Below, in pieces: positions 7,580-13,450 of a stretch of DNA of 16,528 nt. The translations under genes were made by a program, and so were the position numbers. Within the stretch, counting starts at the first letter, position 1, and each line of letters opens with the position of its first letter. Location of the stretch: assembly GCA_002720055.1 (NCBI GenBank), contig PBGH01000009.1, positions 93,092 to 109,619 on the forward strand, written 5' to 3'. The notes beneath the pieces were generated by a model. That model ran no database searches. It saw only the letters and a list, made by a program, of their open reading frames with translations, and was not told where the DNA came from. The stretch comes from Methanobacteriota archaeon. Lineage in GTDB: Archaea; Thermoplasmatota; Poseidoniia; Poseidoniales; Thalassarchaeaceae.

Positions 7580-8430
7580 GTGAACTGCTCTCTTACAGCT
7601 CTAAGGGTGTTAGCCATTAGCATAGCTATCGTCATTGGACCTACTCCTCCGGGAACGGGAGTAATCCATCCAGCTACATTGGAAGCATCTGGAGAGACGT
7701 CCCCTACCAAACCGCCCGCAACTCGAGAGATCCCTACGTCGACTACGAAAGAACCGGGTTTGACCCAATCTGATTGTACAACATGGGGCACTCCGACAGC
7801 AGCAATTAGGATGTCAGCCTCCCTGCATATCTCCTGAAGCCCCTCTGTCTTTGAGTGCGCGATAGTAACGGTGGAGTCGACCCCCTGCTGCGCGAGAAGA
7901 AGTGCCATTGGCATTCCAACAATTCTAGAACGCCCCAGGACAACAGCCCTAGATCCTCTCATTTCGACCTTACTTTCCCTTAATATCCTAATTATACCTG
8001 ATGGAGTGCAGGGTAGCAGACCGCTCGAATCTCCCTGCACCAATCGCCCCAGATTTGAAGGATGAAAGCCATCTACGTCTTTTCTTGGATCAATTGATGA
8101 GGCTATGATTCTCTCATCTACTCCTTGTGGTGCCGGACTCTGGACCAGTATTCCATGTATCTTGGGGTCACTATTTAGCTTCTCAACCGTGGCCAATAAA
8201 TCTTCTAGAGACGAAGTTGACGGCAGATCAATCCTTGTGCTCAATATCCCACAATTCTTGCATGCCTTCTCTTTGTTTCTTACATAGATGTGGCTAGCTG
8301 GATCATCTCCTGCAATAACAACTGCCAAGTGAGGCTCCAAACCCCTTTCTACAAGTTTCGAAACTCCTAGTCTGACCTCTTCTTGTACGGCTAAACTAAT
8401 TCTCCTACCGTCAATAACCTTGGCACCCAT
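7576..8430 (-). CDS. folD: Bifunctional methylenetetrahydrofolate dehydrogenase/cyclohydrolase FolD
   Basis: 284 residues from the ATG at 8430. FolD interconverts 5,10-methylene-, methenyl- and 10-formyl-tetrahydrofolate using NAD(P). Visible features are YVRNK (Y49, K53), GILVQSPAPQ (Q97), KDVDGFHP (D120), the nucleotide-binding loop GRSRIVGMP, and TPVPGGVGPMT near the C-terminus. These fall within one residue of the E. coli positions (Y50, K54, Q98, D121), which favours this start. An ATG at 8454 would add eight residues (MPNCLRLG). The usual LVQLPLP is LVQSPAP here. The gene follows the DUF2892-like gene in the same direction with a short gap and is probably co-transcribed. Its presence implies tetrahydrofolate-linked one-carbon metabolism. 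Confidence 0.95.
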   Translation of the reverse strand: MGAKVIDGRRISLAVQEEVRLGVSKLVERGLEPHLAVVIAGDDPASHIYVRNKEKACKNCGILSTRIDLPSTSSLEDLLATVEKLNSDPKIHGILVQSPAPQGVDERIIASSIDPRKDVDGFHPSNLGRLVQGDSSGLLPCTPSGIIRILRESKVEMRGSRAVVLGRSRIVGMPMALLLAQQGVDSTVTIAHSKTEGLQEICREADILIAAVGVPHVVQSDWVKPGSFVVDVGISRVAGGLVGDVSPDASNVAGWITPVPGGVGPMTIAMLMANTLRAVREQFT

Positions 8431-8466
8431 GCCTAACCGTAGGCAATTTGGCATTTGACAATTGGC

Positions 8467-8706
8467 TCATATTGGTGTCCAGAAACCCAAGGCCCTTGCA
8501 ACACACCAACCCGACCAACCTTCGAAGATTGCAAAGGCTCCCCCTCCTATCAGGGAGGCTGGAGCAATCCACAAGGTGCTAAGTTCTGCACCACTGATAA
8601 ACAAGAATGAGGACAACACAATGCCGACAAGTACTCCTAATGATCCCGAAACAAGACGTACGAACTTACCCCTAGAGCCAATGTTGCATTGGAGTTTCAC
8701 AGTCAA
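8467..8706 (-). CDS. Small DUF2892-like membrane protein
   Basis: 79 residues from TTG at 8706, or 77 from GTG at 8700. The pattern fits DUF2892 inner-membrane proteins: an N-terminal NIG...R..RLV (8-18), two hydrophobic segments (about 18-40 and 43-62), and a Gly/Trp/Cys turn near the end (FEGWSGWCVARALGFWTP) corresponding to the family's G-x-C...LG.T ending. The function of the family is not established, although related domains occur fused to rhodanese sulfurtransferases. A TATA-like element at 8724-8733 would place transcription close to the start codon, so the mRNA may be leaderless. It is probably the first gene of an operon with folD. Confidence 0.6.
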   Translation of the reverse strand: MTVKLQCNIGSRGKFVRLVSGSLGVLVGIVLSSFLFISGAELSTLWIAPASLIGGGAFAIFEGWSGWCVARALGFWTPI

Positions 8707-8723
8707 ACTTTTGACATCCTTGG

Positions 8724-8733
8724 TTATAAAATA
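8724..8733 (-). promoter_or_regulatory. TATA box for the DUF2892-like gene and folD
   Basis: On the minus strand this reads TATTTTATAA. Its centre is about 27 nt from position 8700, the expected archaeal TATA-to-start distance, which puts the transcript start at or very near the TTG/GTG start codons (8706/8700). Confidence 0.5.
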
Positions 8734-8753
8734 CTGTTTCTAGGATAATACAT

Positions 8754-8760
8754 AAAAAAA
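8754..8760 (-). terminator. Oligo-T terminator after tRNA-Thr
   Basis: Seven A on the plus strand give seven T on the minus strand, 17 nt after the encoded CCA of tRNA-Thr. It lies before the promoter of the next minus-strand gene and would separate the two transcripts. Confidence 0.45.
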
Positions 8761-8777
8761 TGATTATTTGTTGTTTT

Positions 8778-8854
8778 TGGAGCCCCAGGAGGGATTCGAA
8801 CCCCCGGCCGTCTGATTACAAATCAGATGCTCTACCGAGCTGAGCTACTGAGGC
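8778..8854 (-). tRNA. tRNA-Thr (anticodon UGU), CCA encoded
   Basis: Read on the minus strand, the acceptor stem GCCTCAG pairs with CTGGGGC with one G-U pair. The anticodon stem TCTGA/TCAGA encloses TTTGTAA, anticodon TGT. The T arm carries GGTTCGAATCC. The discriminator is T (comp. of 8781), followed by CCA (comp. of 8780-8778). No intron is seen. Confidence 0.95.
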
Positions 8855-8963
8855 ATGGCTCGGGCCAGACAACTAATCACTTGAACCCTTCACATCTATT
8901 TAGCAATCCAAGGCTATTGCTAACCTGAATCGCCTGCTAAAACTAAACTCAGGCTACATTATT

Positions 8964-9044
8964 TCAGAAGTCTTCAAAGTCATCGAAATCGAAGTCATCA
9001 TCAGGTTCCTCATCTTTCGATCGTGTATCCTCCACGGTAATCAA
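8964..9044 (-). CDS. Possible tiny acidic Asp/Phe-rich peptide
   Basis: In the gap between tRNA-Thr and the zinc-ribbon gene, a minus-strand frame from TTG at 9044 (or GTG at 9035) would encode 26 (or 23) residues ending DDDFDFDDFEDF and then TGA. An in-frame TAA lies a few codons upstream, so it is not the open end of a longer intact gene. No ribosome site or clear promoter is seen. The regular acidic-aromatic tail looks coding-like and resembles the acidic tails that recruit partners in DNA-binding proteins, but it could be the remnant of a lost gene or chance. This is a weak call. Confidence 0.2.
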   Translation of the reverse strand: MITVEDTRSKDEEPDDDFDFDDFEDF

Positions 9045-9081
9045 CCCATACGACTGTTAGTCTCATTGCATCTCGAGCCAC

Positions 9082-9483
9082 ATGAGAGGGGGTGACTCCG
9101 ATCCAAGCTACAAGCTAAATCTGGTCATCTCGGGTTGGCTGTGCATTCTGATTGGAGCCGGCGCAATTCTGTCAGACGGATCTGCTTTGGTCATTTCAGT
9201 GGCAGCTCCAGTTTCCCTGGCGGGCCTGGGACTCCTTATAATGGGGCTATCGATAAGGGGGGGGCTCAGGACCGAGGAGGTCTCTTCGTGGGTTCCGGAT
9301 GCCACTCTCATGCCCGATGCGGGAAGGCCCATGTTCAGGGTGGATACCACCTTGCAGGACCCGATAAAAACATCCATCCTTTGTGGCAGATGCGCGAATG
9401 TTGAAGTTATTGAAGGGAGTAAGCCCGAGTCATATTCATGCCCTTCTTGCGGCCTGGAGTTGTGGTCTACGGAAGAAGAATGA
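9082..9483 (+). CDS. Hypothetical two-TM protein with C-terminal zinc ribbon
   Basis: 133 residues. I do not recognise the family. There are two hydrophobic segments (about 12-30 and 36-57), then a linker of about 40 residues, then a zinc ribbon with C101, C104, C120 and C123 (CGRC, CPSC) and an acidic end. Short archaeal proteins of this design tether a zinc ribbon to the cytoplasmic face of the membrane; no function is assigned. It lies 51 nt upstream of pheS in the same direction. It is the first gene in the GC-rich part of the window and uses GC-richer codons than the genes to its left. Confidence 0.65.
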   Translation: MRGGDSDPSYKLNLVISGWLCILIGAGAILSDGSALVISVAAPVSLAGLGLLIMGLSIRGGLRTEEVSSWVPDATLMPDAGRPMFRVDTTLQDPIKTSILCGRCANVEVIEGSKPESYSCPSCGLELWSTEEE

Positions 9484-9495
9484 CATGCTCCATCC

Positions 9496-9508
9496 CGGTT
9501 AGTAACCG
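9496..9508. repeat. Short inverted repeat in the pheS leader region
   Basis: CGGTTAGTAACCG is a perfect 6+1+6 palindrome in the 51-nt gap before pheS. It could be an operator or a small hairpin. Several palindromes of this size are expected by chance in a window this long, so only its position makes it worth noting. Confidence 0.2.
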
Positions 9509-9534
9509 TCAAGTGTGAGAGGGCTTTCCAAAAC

Positions 9535-11040
9535 ATGGGACTACGCATGCAGCTAAACAACAACGATCGCCGCATGTTGAAGGCTATGTTGAGCGACCCC
9601 GGGAGGCCTTGGAACCTAGAGCAGCTGCTTTCGGAGACTGGATGGCAGGACCAAGTCCACATCGCTGGGTCGGGCATGTCTCTCGAGTCAGAAGGATTGG
9701 TGGAGTTAGAAGAGACTCGAACCAGAACCGTGATCCTCGGCCCAGAAGGAACCAGGGCCGTCAAGGATGGACTTTTGGAATCTAGGATTTGGGGCTGGGT
9801 CTTGGGTCAGGAGGACTCAGGACGGACGATCAAGGACCTTAATTCAGCGGGCTTCAAGAAGAGTGAGACAGGGCCCGGCATCGGTCTTCTGAAGGGCCTT
9901 GGAGTCGAAATCGACTCAGGCAAGCTAGTTTGCAGCGACGAGGCGAGTATATCTGACGAGATTTCTAGAAGGTCGGACTTCCTGTCATCCCTGTCAAGCC
10001 AACCAGCAGACGTATCCTCGTTGGATGAAACCATGGTCAAGCATTTCTCATCCAGAGGGGGATTGTTGGAGTTCGAGGATTCGGTTACAAGGACATGGAG
10101 GCTGACCAAGGAGGCATCCTCAATCGATGAATCCAGCCTTTCGGAGATTCAGATGATTGGCGAGATAACCCCTGAGATGCTTCAGACCGAGTCATGGAAG
10201 GATGGTCGGTTCAAGCCCTTCGATGTGAAGGCCCCGGCCCCCACTCCATTCGGAGGGAGGAGGCACCCCATGCAGGCTCTGATCGAGCGGATCCGCTCGG
10301 TATTCCTGGAGATGGGCTTCTCCGAGATAGAGGGGGACTTCGTTCAGTCCGCAGGGTGGAACATGGATGCGCTGTACATACCGCAATCCCATCCTGCTAG
10401 GACCATGCAAGATACCTTCTACCTGGATGAGCCAAGCAAGCTGGACATCGATAAGCACTACCTGGATCTCTGGTCCAAGGTCCATGAGAGTGGGCATGAC
10501 ACCGGTAGCCGAGGCTGGGGGGGTTCCTTCGACAAGAAGGAGTCTACGAAGGCCCTGCTTCGTACTCACACCACCGTCAATACCGTGAAGCACATCGCTG
10601 AGAATAGCGATACCCCTAGCAGGGTCTTCGGGATAGGCAGGGTCTTCCGCCAGGAAACCATAGACAGGACCCATATGCCCGAGTTCCATCAGATAGAGGG
10701 GATTATTCACGAGCCAGATGCCAGCCTCCCGATGCTGATATCCACCCTCAAGACGTTCTACTCCAAGATGGGGTATCCGGATGTCAGGGTCCGACCAGCA
10801 TACTTCCCATACACGGAGCCAAGCGCGGAGGTCGATATAATGTGGAAGGGAGAGTGGCTAGAGTTGGGCGGCTCCGGCATTTTCAGGCCAGAGGTCACCG
10901 AGCCACTCGGTACGGATTGGCCGGTATGCGCTTGGGGTATGGGGCTTGAGAGGCTGGCGATGCTGATCCTGGGGCTGGATGACATCAGGCAACTCTACCA
11001 GCCGGATCTCGAGAGGCTGAGGAAGATGCCCTTGCTGTGA
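9535..11040 (+). CDS. pheS: Phenylalanyl-tRNA synthetase alpha subunit (archaeal type)
   Basis: 501 residues, as expected for archaeal/eukaryotic-type PheRS alpha. It charges tRNA-Phe with phenylalanine as an alpha2beta2 enzyme. The N-terminal third (about 1-200) holds winged-helix-like tRNA-binding domains. The catalytic core has motif 1 around HPMQALIERIRSVFLEMGF (244-262), motif 2 around FGIGRVFRQETIDRTHMPEF (365-384) and motif 3 with GMGLERLAMLILGLDDIR (468-485); SHPARTMQDTFYL (285-297) and ELGGSGIFRPEV (443-454) are also typical. An ATG four codons in (9547) is an alternative start. pheT is not downstream: the next gene is convergent after 21 nt. Confidence 0.95.
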   Translation: MGLRMQLNNNDRRMLKAMLSDPGRPWNLEQLLSETGWQDQVHIAGSGMSLESEGLVELEETRTRTVILGPEGTRAVKDGLLESRIWGWVLGQEDSGRTIKDLNSAGFKKSETGPGIGLLKGLGVEIDSGKLVCSDEASISDEISRRSDFLSSLSSQPADVSSLDETMVKHFSSRGGLLEFEDSVTRTWRLTKEASSIDESSLSEIQMIGEITPEMLQTESWKDGRFKPFDVKAPAPTPFGGRRHPMQALIERIRSVFLEMGFSEIEGDFVQSAGWNMDALYIPQSHPARTMQDTFYLDEPSKLDIDKHYLDLWSKVHESGHDTGSRGWGGSFDKKESTKALLRTHTTVNTVKHIAENSDTPSRVFGIGRVFRQETIDRTHMPEFHQIEGIIHEPDASLPMLISTLKTFYSKMGYPDVRVRPAYFPYTEPSAEVDIMWKGEWLELGGSGIFRPEVTEPLGTDWPVCAWGMGLERLAMLILGLDDIRQLYQPDLERLRKMPLL

Positions 11041-11061
11041 TGGCTTGCAATGCACGCTGAC

Positions 11062-12177
11062 TCATTCGTCCACTAGCGCCTTGACGTCCTGCAGGAAGTC
11101 GTCGACGTCCCACATTATCCCCGAGTATGAAACCCTCTTCCTCTGGTCCTTGTCGATGATGAATGTGACAGTGGAGTGCCCTACCTCGTACTCCCCCAGA
11201 GTCTCATCATGGGGGTCCAATCCTCCTTCGCCAGATGCTGAACCCTCCGAAACGCACGACAACCAGTCGTCACCGGGCCTCTCCCACCCATCGTCGCACA
11301 TACAGTGCGCATTCTGCCCACTCCCCATGACCCAACCATGGCCATTGCAGTCCACTCCTGGTGGAAGGTTACTGATGTTCGCATTGCTTGCAACCCATGC
11401 AAGTGGGTAATTCACATCCTCGATTTCCTCCAGATCCTTGGATGATTGGTACCAAGTCTCGTTCTCACTTCCCCACGTGTAGAGGGTCCAGGCCCACGTC
11501 TCGTTCTCGCTCCAGTTGCCTATGGTACCGTTTTCGATGTCGTAGGTGACTCCTGCGTCTTCCCTGAGCACTAGCTCCGCATACTCGTCCCCGCTCCCCT
11601 CGAAGCAATTGCCGTACGGGCACTCGTTGTCAGTCACCAGTGTGGAGTTGTCAGGGTACAGGACTGCGAAGCGCATAGACCCATTTTCCGGGCGAAGCGA
11701 GTTCTCTATGTGCTCCGAGTCAACGACTACCTTCCACTCGTCCCAGACTTGTTCCATTACTGACGATGTGTCGCTGGTCAGGTGGTCCCATGCATAGCCA
11801 CGAGCCTCGGTCCATTCACTCAGATGGGAGACGGTGTCACGAGCAGGATCGATGGTGATCGATATTATATCCACCTCCTCGGAGTACTCTCCTAGGTTCT
11901 TTCCGACATAGTCAAGGTTGGAGGAGATGATGAGGCAGATATCGGGGCACGAGGTGTAGATGAAAGCGACCACTACGACCCTCCCTTCGAAGTCGGCCAT
12001 TGAGACCGAGTCTCCATGCTGGTTGGTCAGGTTGAACTCGGGAGCATCGGGCGGGTCCCTGTATTCTGTCCCTTTGATGTCTATTCCCCCTGAATCCAAG
12101 CATCCCGCCGACACGAAAAGAGCAGCGATAACCAGAGACAGGGCTCCTCTCACGAGCAGACGTGCTGAATGGGGCAT
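11062..12177 (-). CDS. SCO1/SenC-family copper lipoprotein with EGF-like insert
   Basis: 371 residues from the ATG at 12177, one nucleotide after the upstream SCO stop. A TTG at 12192 is possible, but ATG gives a clean lipoprotein signal (hydrophobic stretch, then VSAGC with C26). SCO proteins are thioredoxin-fold copper chaperones or thiol reductases facing outside, best known for loading the CuA site of cytochrome oxidase. The CxxxC is C77-P-D-I-C81 and the distal copper-ligand histidine is H334 in YEVGHSTVTFIIDKDQRKR. Between them, about residues 155-330, is a large insert with several N-x-S/T sequons, a C186...C191 pair, and an EGF-like Cys cluster (CNGHG...HCMCDDGW...C; C277, C292, C294, C308). 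Typical SCO proteins are about 170-230 residues, so the insert is exceptional. Last gene of the operon. Confidence 0.85.
   Translation of the reverse strand: MPHSARLLVRGALSLVIAALFVSAGCLDSGGIDIKGTEYRDPPDAPEFNLTNQHGDSVSMADFEGRVVVVAFIYTSCPDICLIISSNLDYVGKNLGEYSEEVDIISITIDPARDTVSHLSEWTEARGYAWDHLTSDTSSVMEQVWDEWKVVVDSEHIENSLRPENGSMRFAVLYPDNSTLVTDNECPYGNCFEGSGDEYAELVLREDAGVTYDIENGTIGNWSENETWAWTLYTWGSENETWYQSSKDLEEIEDVNYPLAWVASNANISNLPPGVDCNGHGWVMGSGQNAHCMCDDGWERPGDDWLSCVSEGSASGEGGLDPHDETLGEYEVGHSTVTFIIDKDQRKRVSYSGIMWDVDDFLQDVKALVDE
11254..11349 (-). other. EGF-like Cys module inside the first SCO gene
   Basis: Codons 277-308 of the SCO gene show C-N-G-H-G, a spacer, C-M-C-D-D-G-W and a final C. The C-x-C-x2-G-W core is the hallmark of the second half of EGF domains. 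Only four cysteines are visible, so it is a reduced or partial EGF; the nearby C186/C191 pair is separate. Confidence 0.5.
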
Positions 12178-12178
12178 T

Positions 12179-12904
12179 TCACTCTTCTTCAATCAAGTGC
12201 AGTATGTCCTCTATAACTAGCTCGGGATTCCAGTCCGTGTCCGCCCACCAGACCCTCTGCCTCATCTCCTTGTCCACGATGATAGTCCCTGTTGTGTGGT
12301 CAACCCAGTAGTCGAGGGGGTGATGATTGGTAACGACGTCCCCATCGGGTTGCTGGGTATCCACTCCGCAGCCGTAGTTATCCACCTCTTCCCCCTCTGG
12401 GGTTTCGGGGCAATTGTCGAAGCCATCCGCGACTCCGTCGTTGTCAGTATCCGTGTCGTAGGTGGCCAGACCGACATCGAAGTTCTCCCACACCGGCTCC
12501 AGCTCGTCAACGCTGCCGGTGAGGTGGGGCCATGACAGCTGCCTTACCGAGGAGTAGTTGTCCAGGACACTAGAGTTGTCGGTCCATGGGTCTACCGTGA
12601 TGGTAAGGATCTCGACCTCGGAACCGTAAAGCTCGCCCAGCTCCTGAGATATGAACGCGAGATTGGCACTGACGACGGGACAGATGTCAGGGCATCTCGT
12701 GAACAGGAAGGTGACGACCACTACCTTTCCGTCGAAATCGGACATGGAGAAGTACTCGCCATTCTCATCGATCAGCACAAACTGGTCTACTGCCCTAGGG
12801 GGATCGATGTCATCCCCGTAGAAGACATCTGCCGCACCACTGGAGAGGCATCCGGAGAGAGAGAACATCGCTATGACGATGAGGACCCCGAATCTCCCTC
12901 CCAT
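12179..12904 (-). CDS. SCO1/SenC-family copper lipoprotein with TSP3-like calcium repeat
   Basis: 241 residues with a lipoprotein signal (LSGC, C19). The SCO core has FTRCPDICPVVSANL with C71 and C75, ITVDP (102-106), and the distal histidine H203 in YWVDHTTGTIIVDKEMRQR. An insert at about residues 149-180 reads DTDTDNDGVADGFDNCP, then a Pro/Glu stretch and NYGC: a thrombospondin type 3-like calcium-binding repeat. It sits in the same place in the fold as the much longer EGF-bearing insert of the downstream paralogue. The ATG directly follows the stop of the upstream gene (TGA|ATG), with GGAGGG 5 nt before the start, so translation is coupled. The protein is predicted to be lipid-anchored on the outer face. 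Confidence 0.87.
   Translation of the reverse strand: MGGRFGVLIVIAMFSLSGCLSSGAADVFYGDDIDPPRAVDQFVLIDENGEYFSMSDFDGKVVVVTFLFTRCPDICPVVSANLAFISQELGELYGSEVEILTITVDPWTDNSSVLDNYSSVRQLSWPHLTGSVDELEPVWENFDVGLATYDTDTDNDGVADGFDNCPETPEGEEVDNYGCGVDTQQPDGDVVTNHHPLDYWVDHTTGTIIVDKEMRQRVWWADTDWNPELVIEDILHLIEEE
12368..12460 (-). other. TSP3-like calcium repeat inside the second SCO gene
   Basis: Codons 149-179 show the DxDxDGxxDxxDxCPxTPxG pattern and a second Cys, matching thrombospondin type 3 repeats, in which the acidic side chains bind calcium and the Cys pair closes the loop. Confidence 0.65.
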
Positions 12905-13450
12905 TCAATCCCTCCTCGCTAGCCAAACCGCCCCCGAGGACAGGAAAATAACTATCGCAATGTTTCCCAGGCCCTCGCTCGAAACTCGCCTCTCCCCATC
13001 CTCATCATCCGAAGACTCGTTTTCTGTGTTGAAGCTGTAACCCTCCGGCGGACCGGCCTCCTCGTGTACGTCATTCGCAACTGTGAGGTTGAGGGTTTTC
13101 CAAAGGGTGCCGTTGGAGAATACATCGAGGTAGTAAAATCCTGCTGACCAGATGTTGGCATCGATGATGAAAGAGCACTCGTCCTTGATCGAGGAGGAGT
13201 TGTATGGTTCTGTCTCGCACCTCTGGTCGTACACCCCATCCGAGTCCAGATCAACTCTTATCGTCCTGTTCTGGTCAGCCACGTTGTAGAAGGTCAGGGA
13301 GTCGTTCTGCAGAACCTCCGCCTCGCCGGGCTGCATGCTGGACCCTCGCAGAATTATCGCGAAGTCGTTAGCGCCATGTCCCGCAGTCATCGGCGCTAAC
13401 ATTGAAAGAAGCAGTATCGGAAGCACCAGTCTAGACATCATATCCATCAT
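12905..13450 (-). CDS. Exported membrane-anchored protein, possible beta-sandwich, unknown function
   Basis: 181 residues. I do not recognise the family. It has an N-terminal signal peptide (hydrophobic to about residue 23, APMTAGHG), a predicted beta-rich ectodomain (about 28-125) with one disulfide-capable pair (C78, C92), a calcium-loop-like DLDSDGVYD (67-75) and five N-x-S/T sequons, an acidic Ser-rich stalk (about 128-158), and a C-terminal membrane segment (about 160-177) ending ARRD. The layout is like a tethered cupredoxin, but the usual His-Cys-His-Met copper set is not visible. If cleavage leaves H25 at or near the mature N-terminus it could bind copper, which is speculative. Its ATG overlaps the stop of the upstream gene by one nucleotide (TGATG). 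Confidence 0.7.
   Translation of the reverse strand: MMDMMSRLVLPILLLSMLAPMTAGHGANDFAIILRGSSMQPGEAEVLQNDSLTFYNVADQNRTIRVDLDSDGVYDQRCETEPYNSSSIKDECSFIIDANIWSAGFYYLDVFSNGTLWKTLNLTVANDVHEEAGPPEGYSFNTENESSDDEDGERRVSSEGLGNIAIVIFLSSGAVWLARRD

Noticed and set aside
8778..9081. tRNA-Thr as an integration site for a mobile element
   Set aside because: No integrase gene and no direct repeat of the tRNA 3' end were found, and the composition break lies on the 5' side of the tRNA, the wrong side for usual tRNA integration.
9108..9764. A 218-codon minus-strand frame spanning the zinc-ribbon gene and the pheS start
   Set aside because: It lies opposite two well-supported genes, has a Ser/Pro/Arg-rich composition and no family features.
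11041..11061. A terminator between pheS and the convergent SCO gene
   Set aside because: The 21-nt gap has no T-run on either strand and no stable hairpin.
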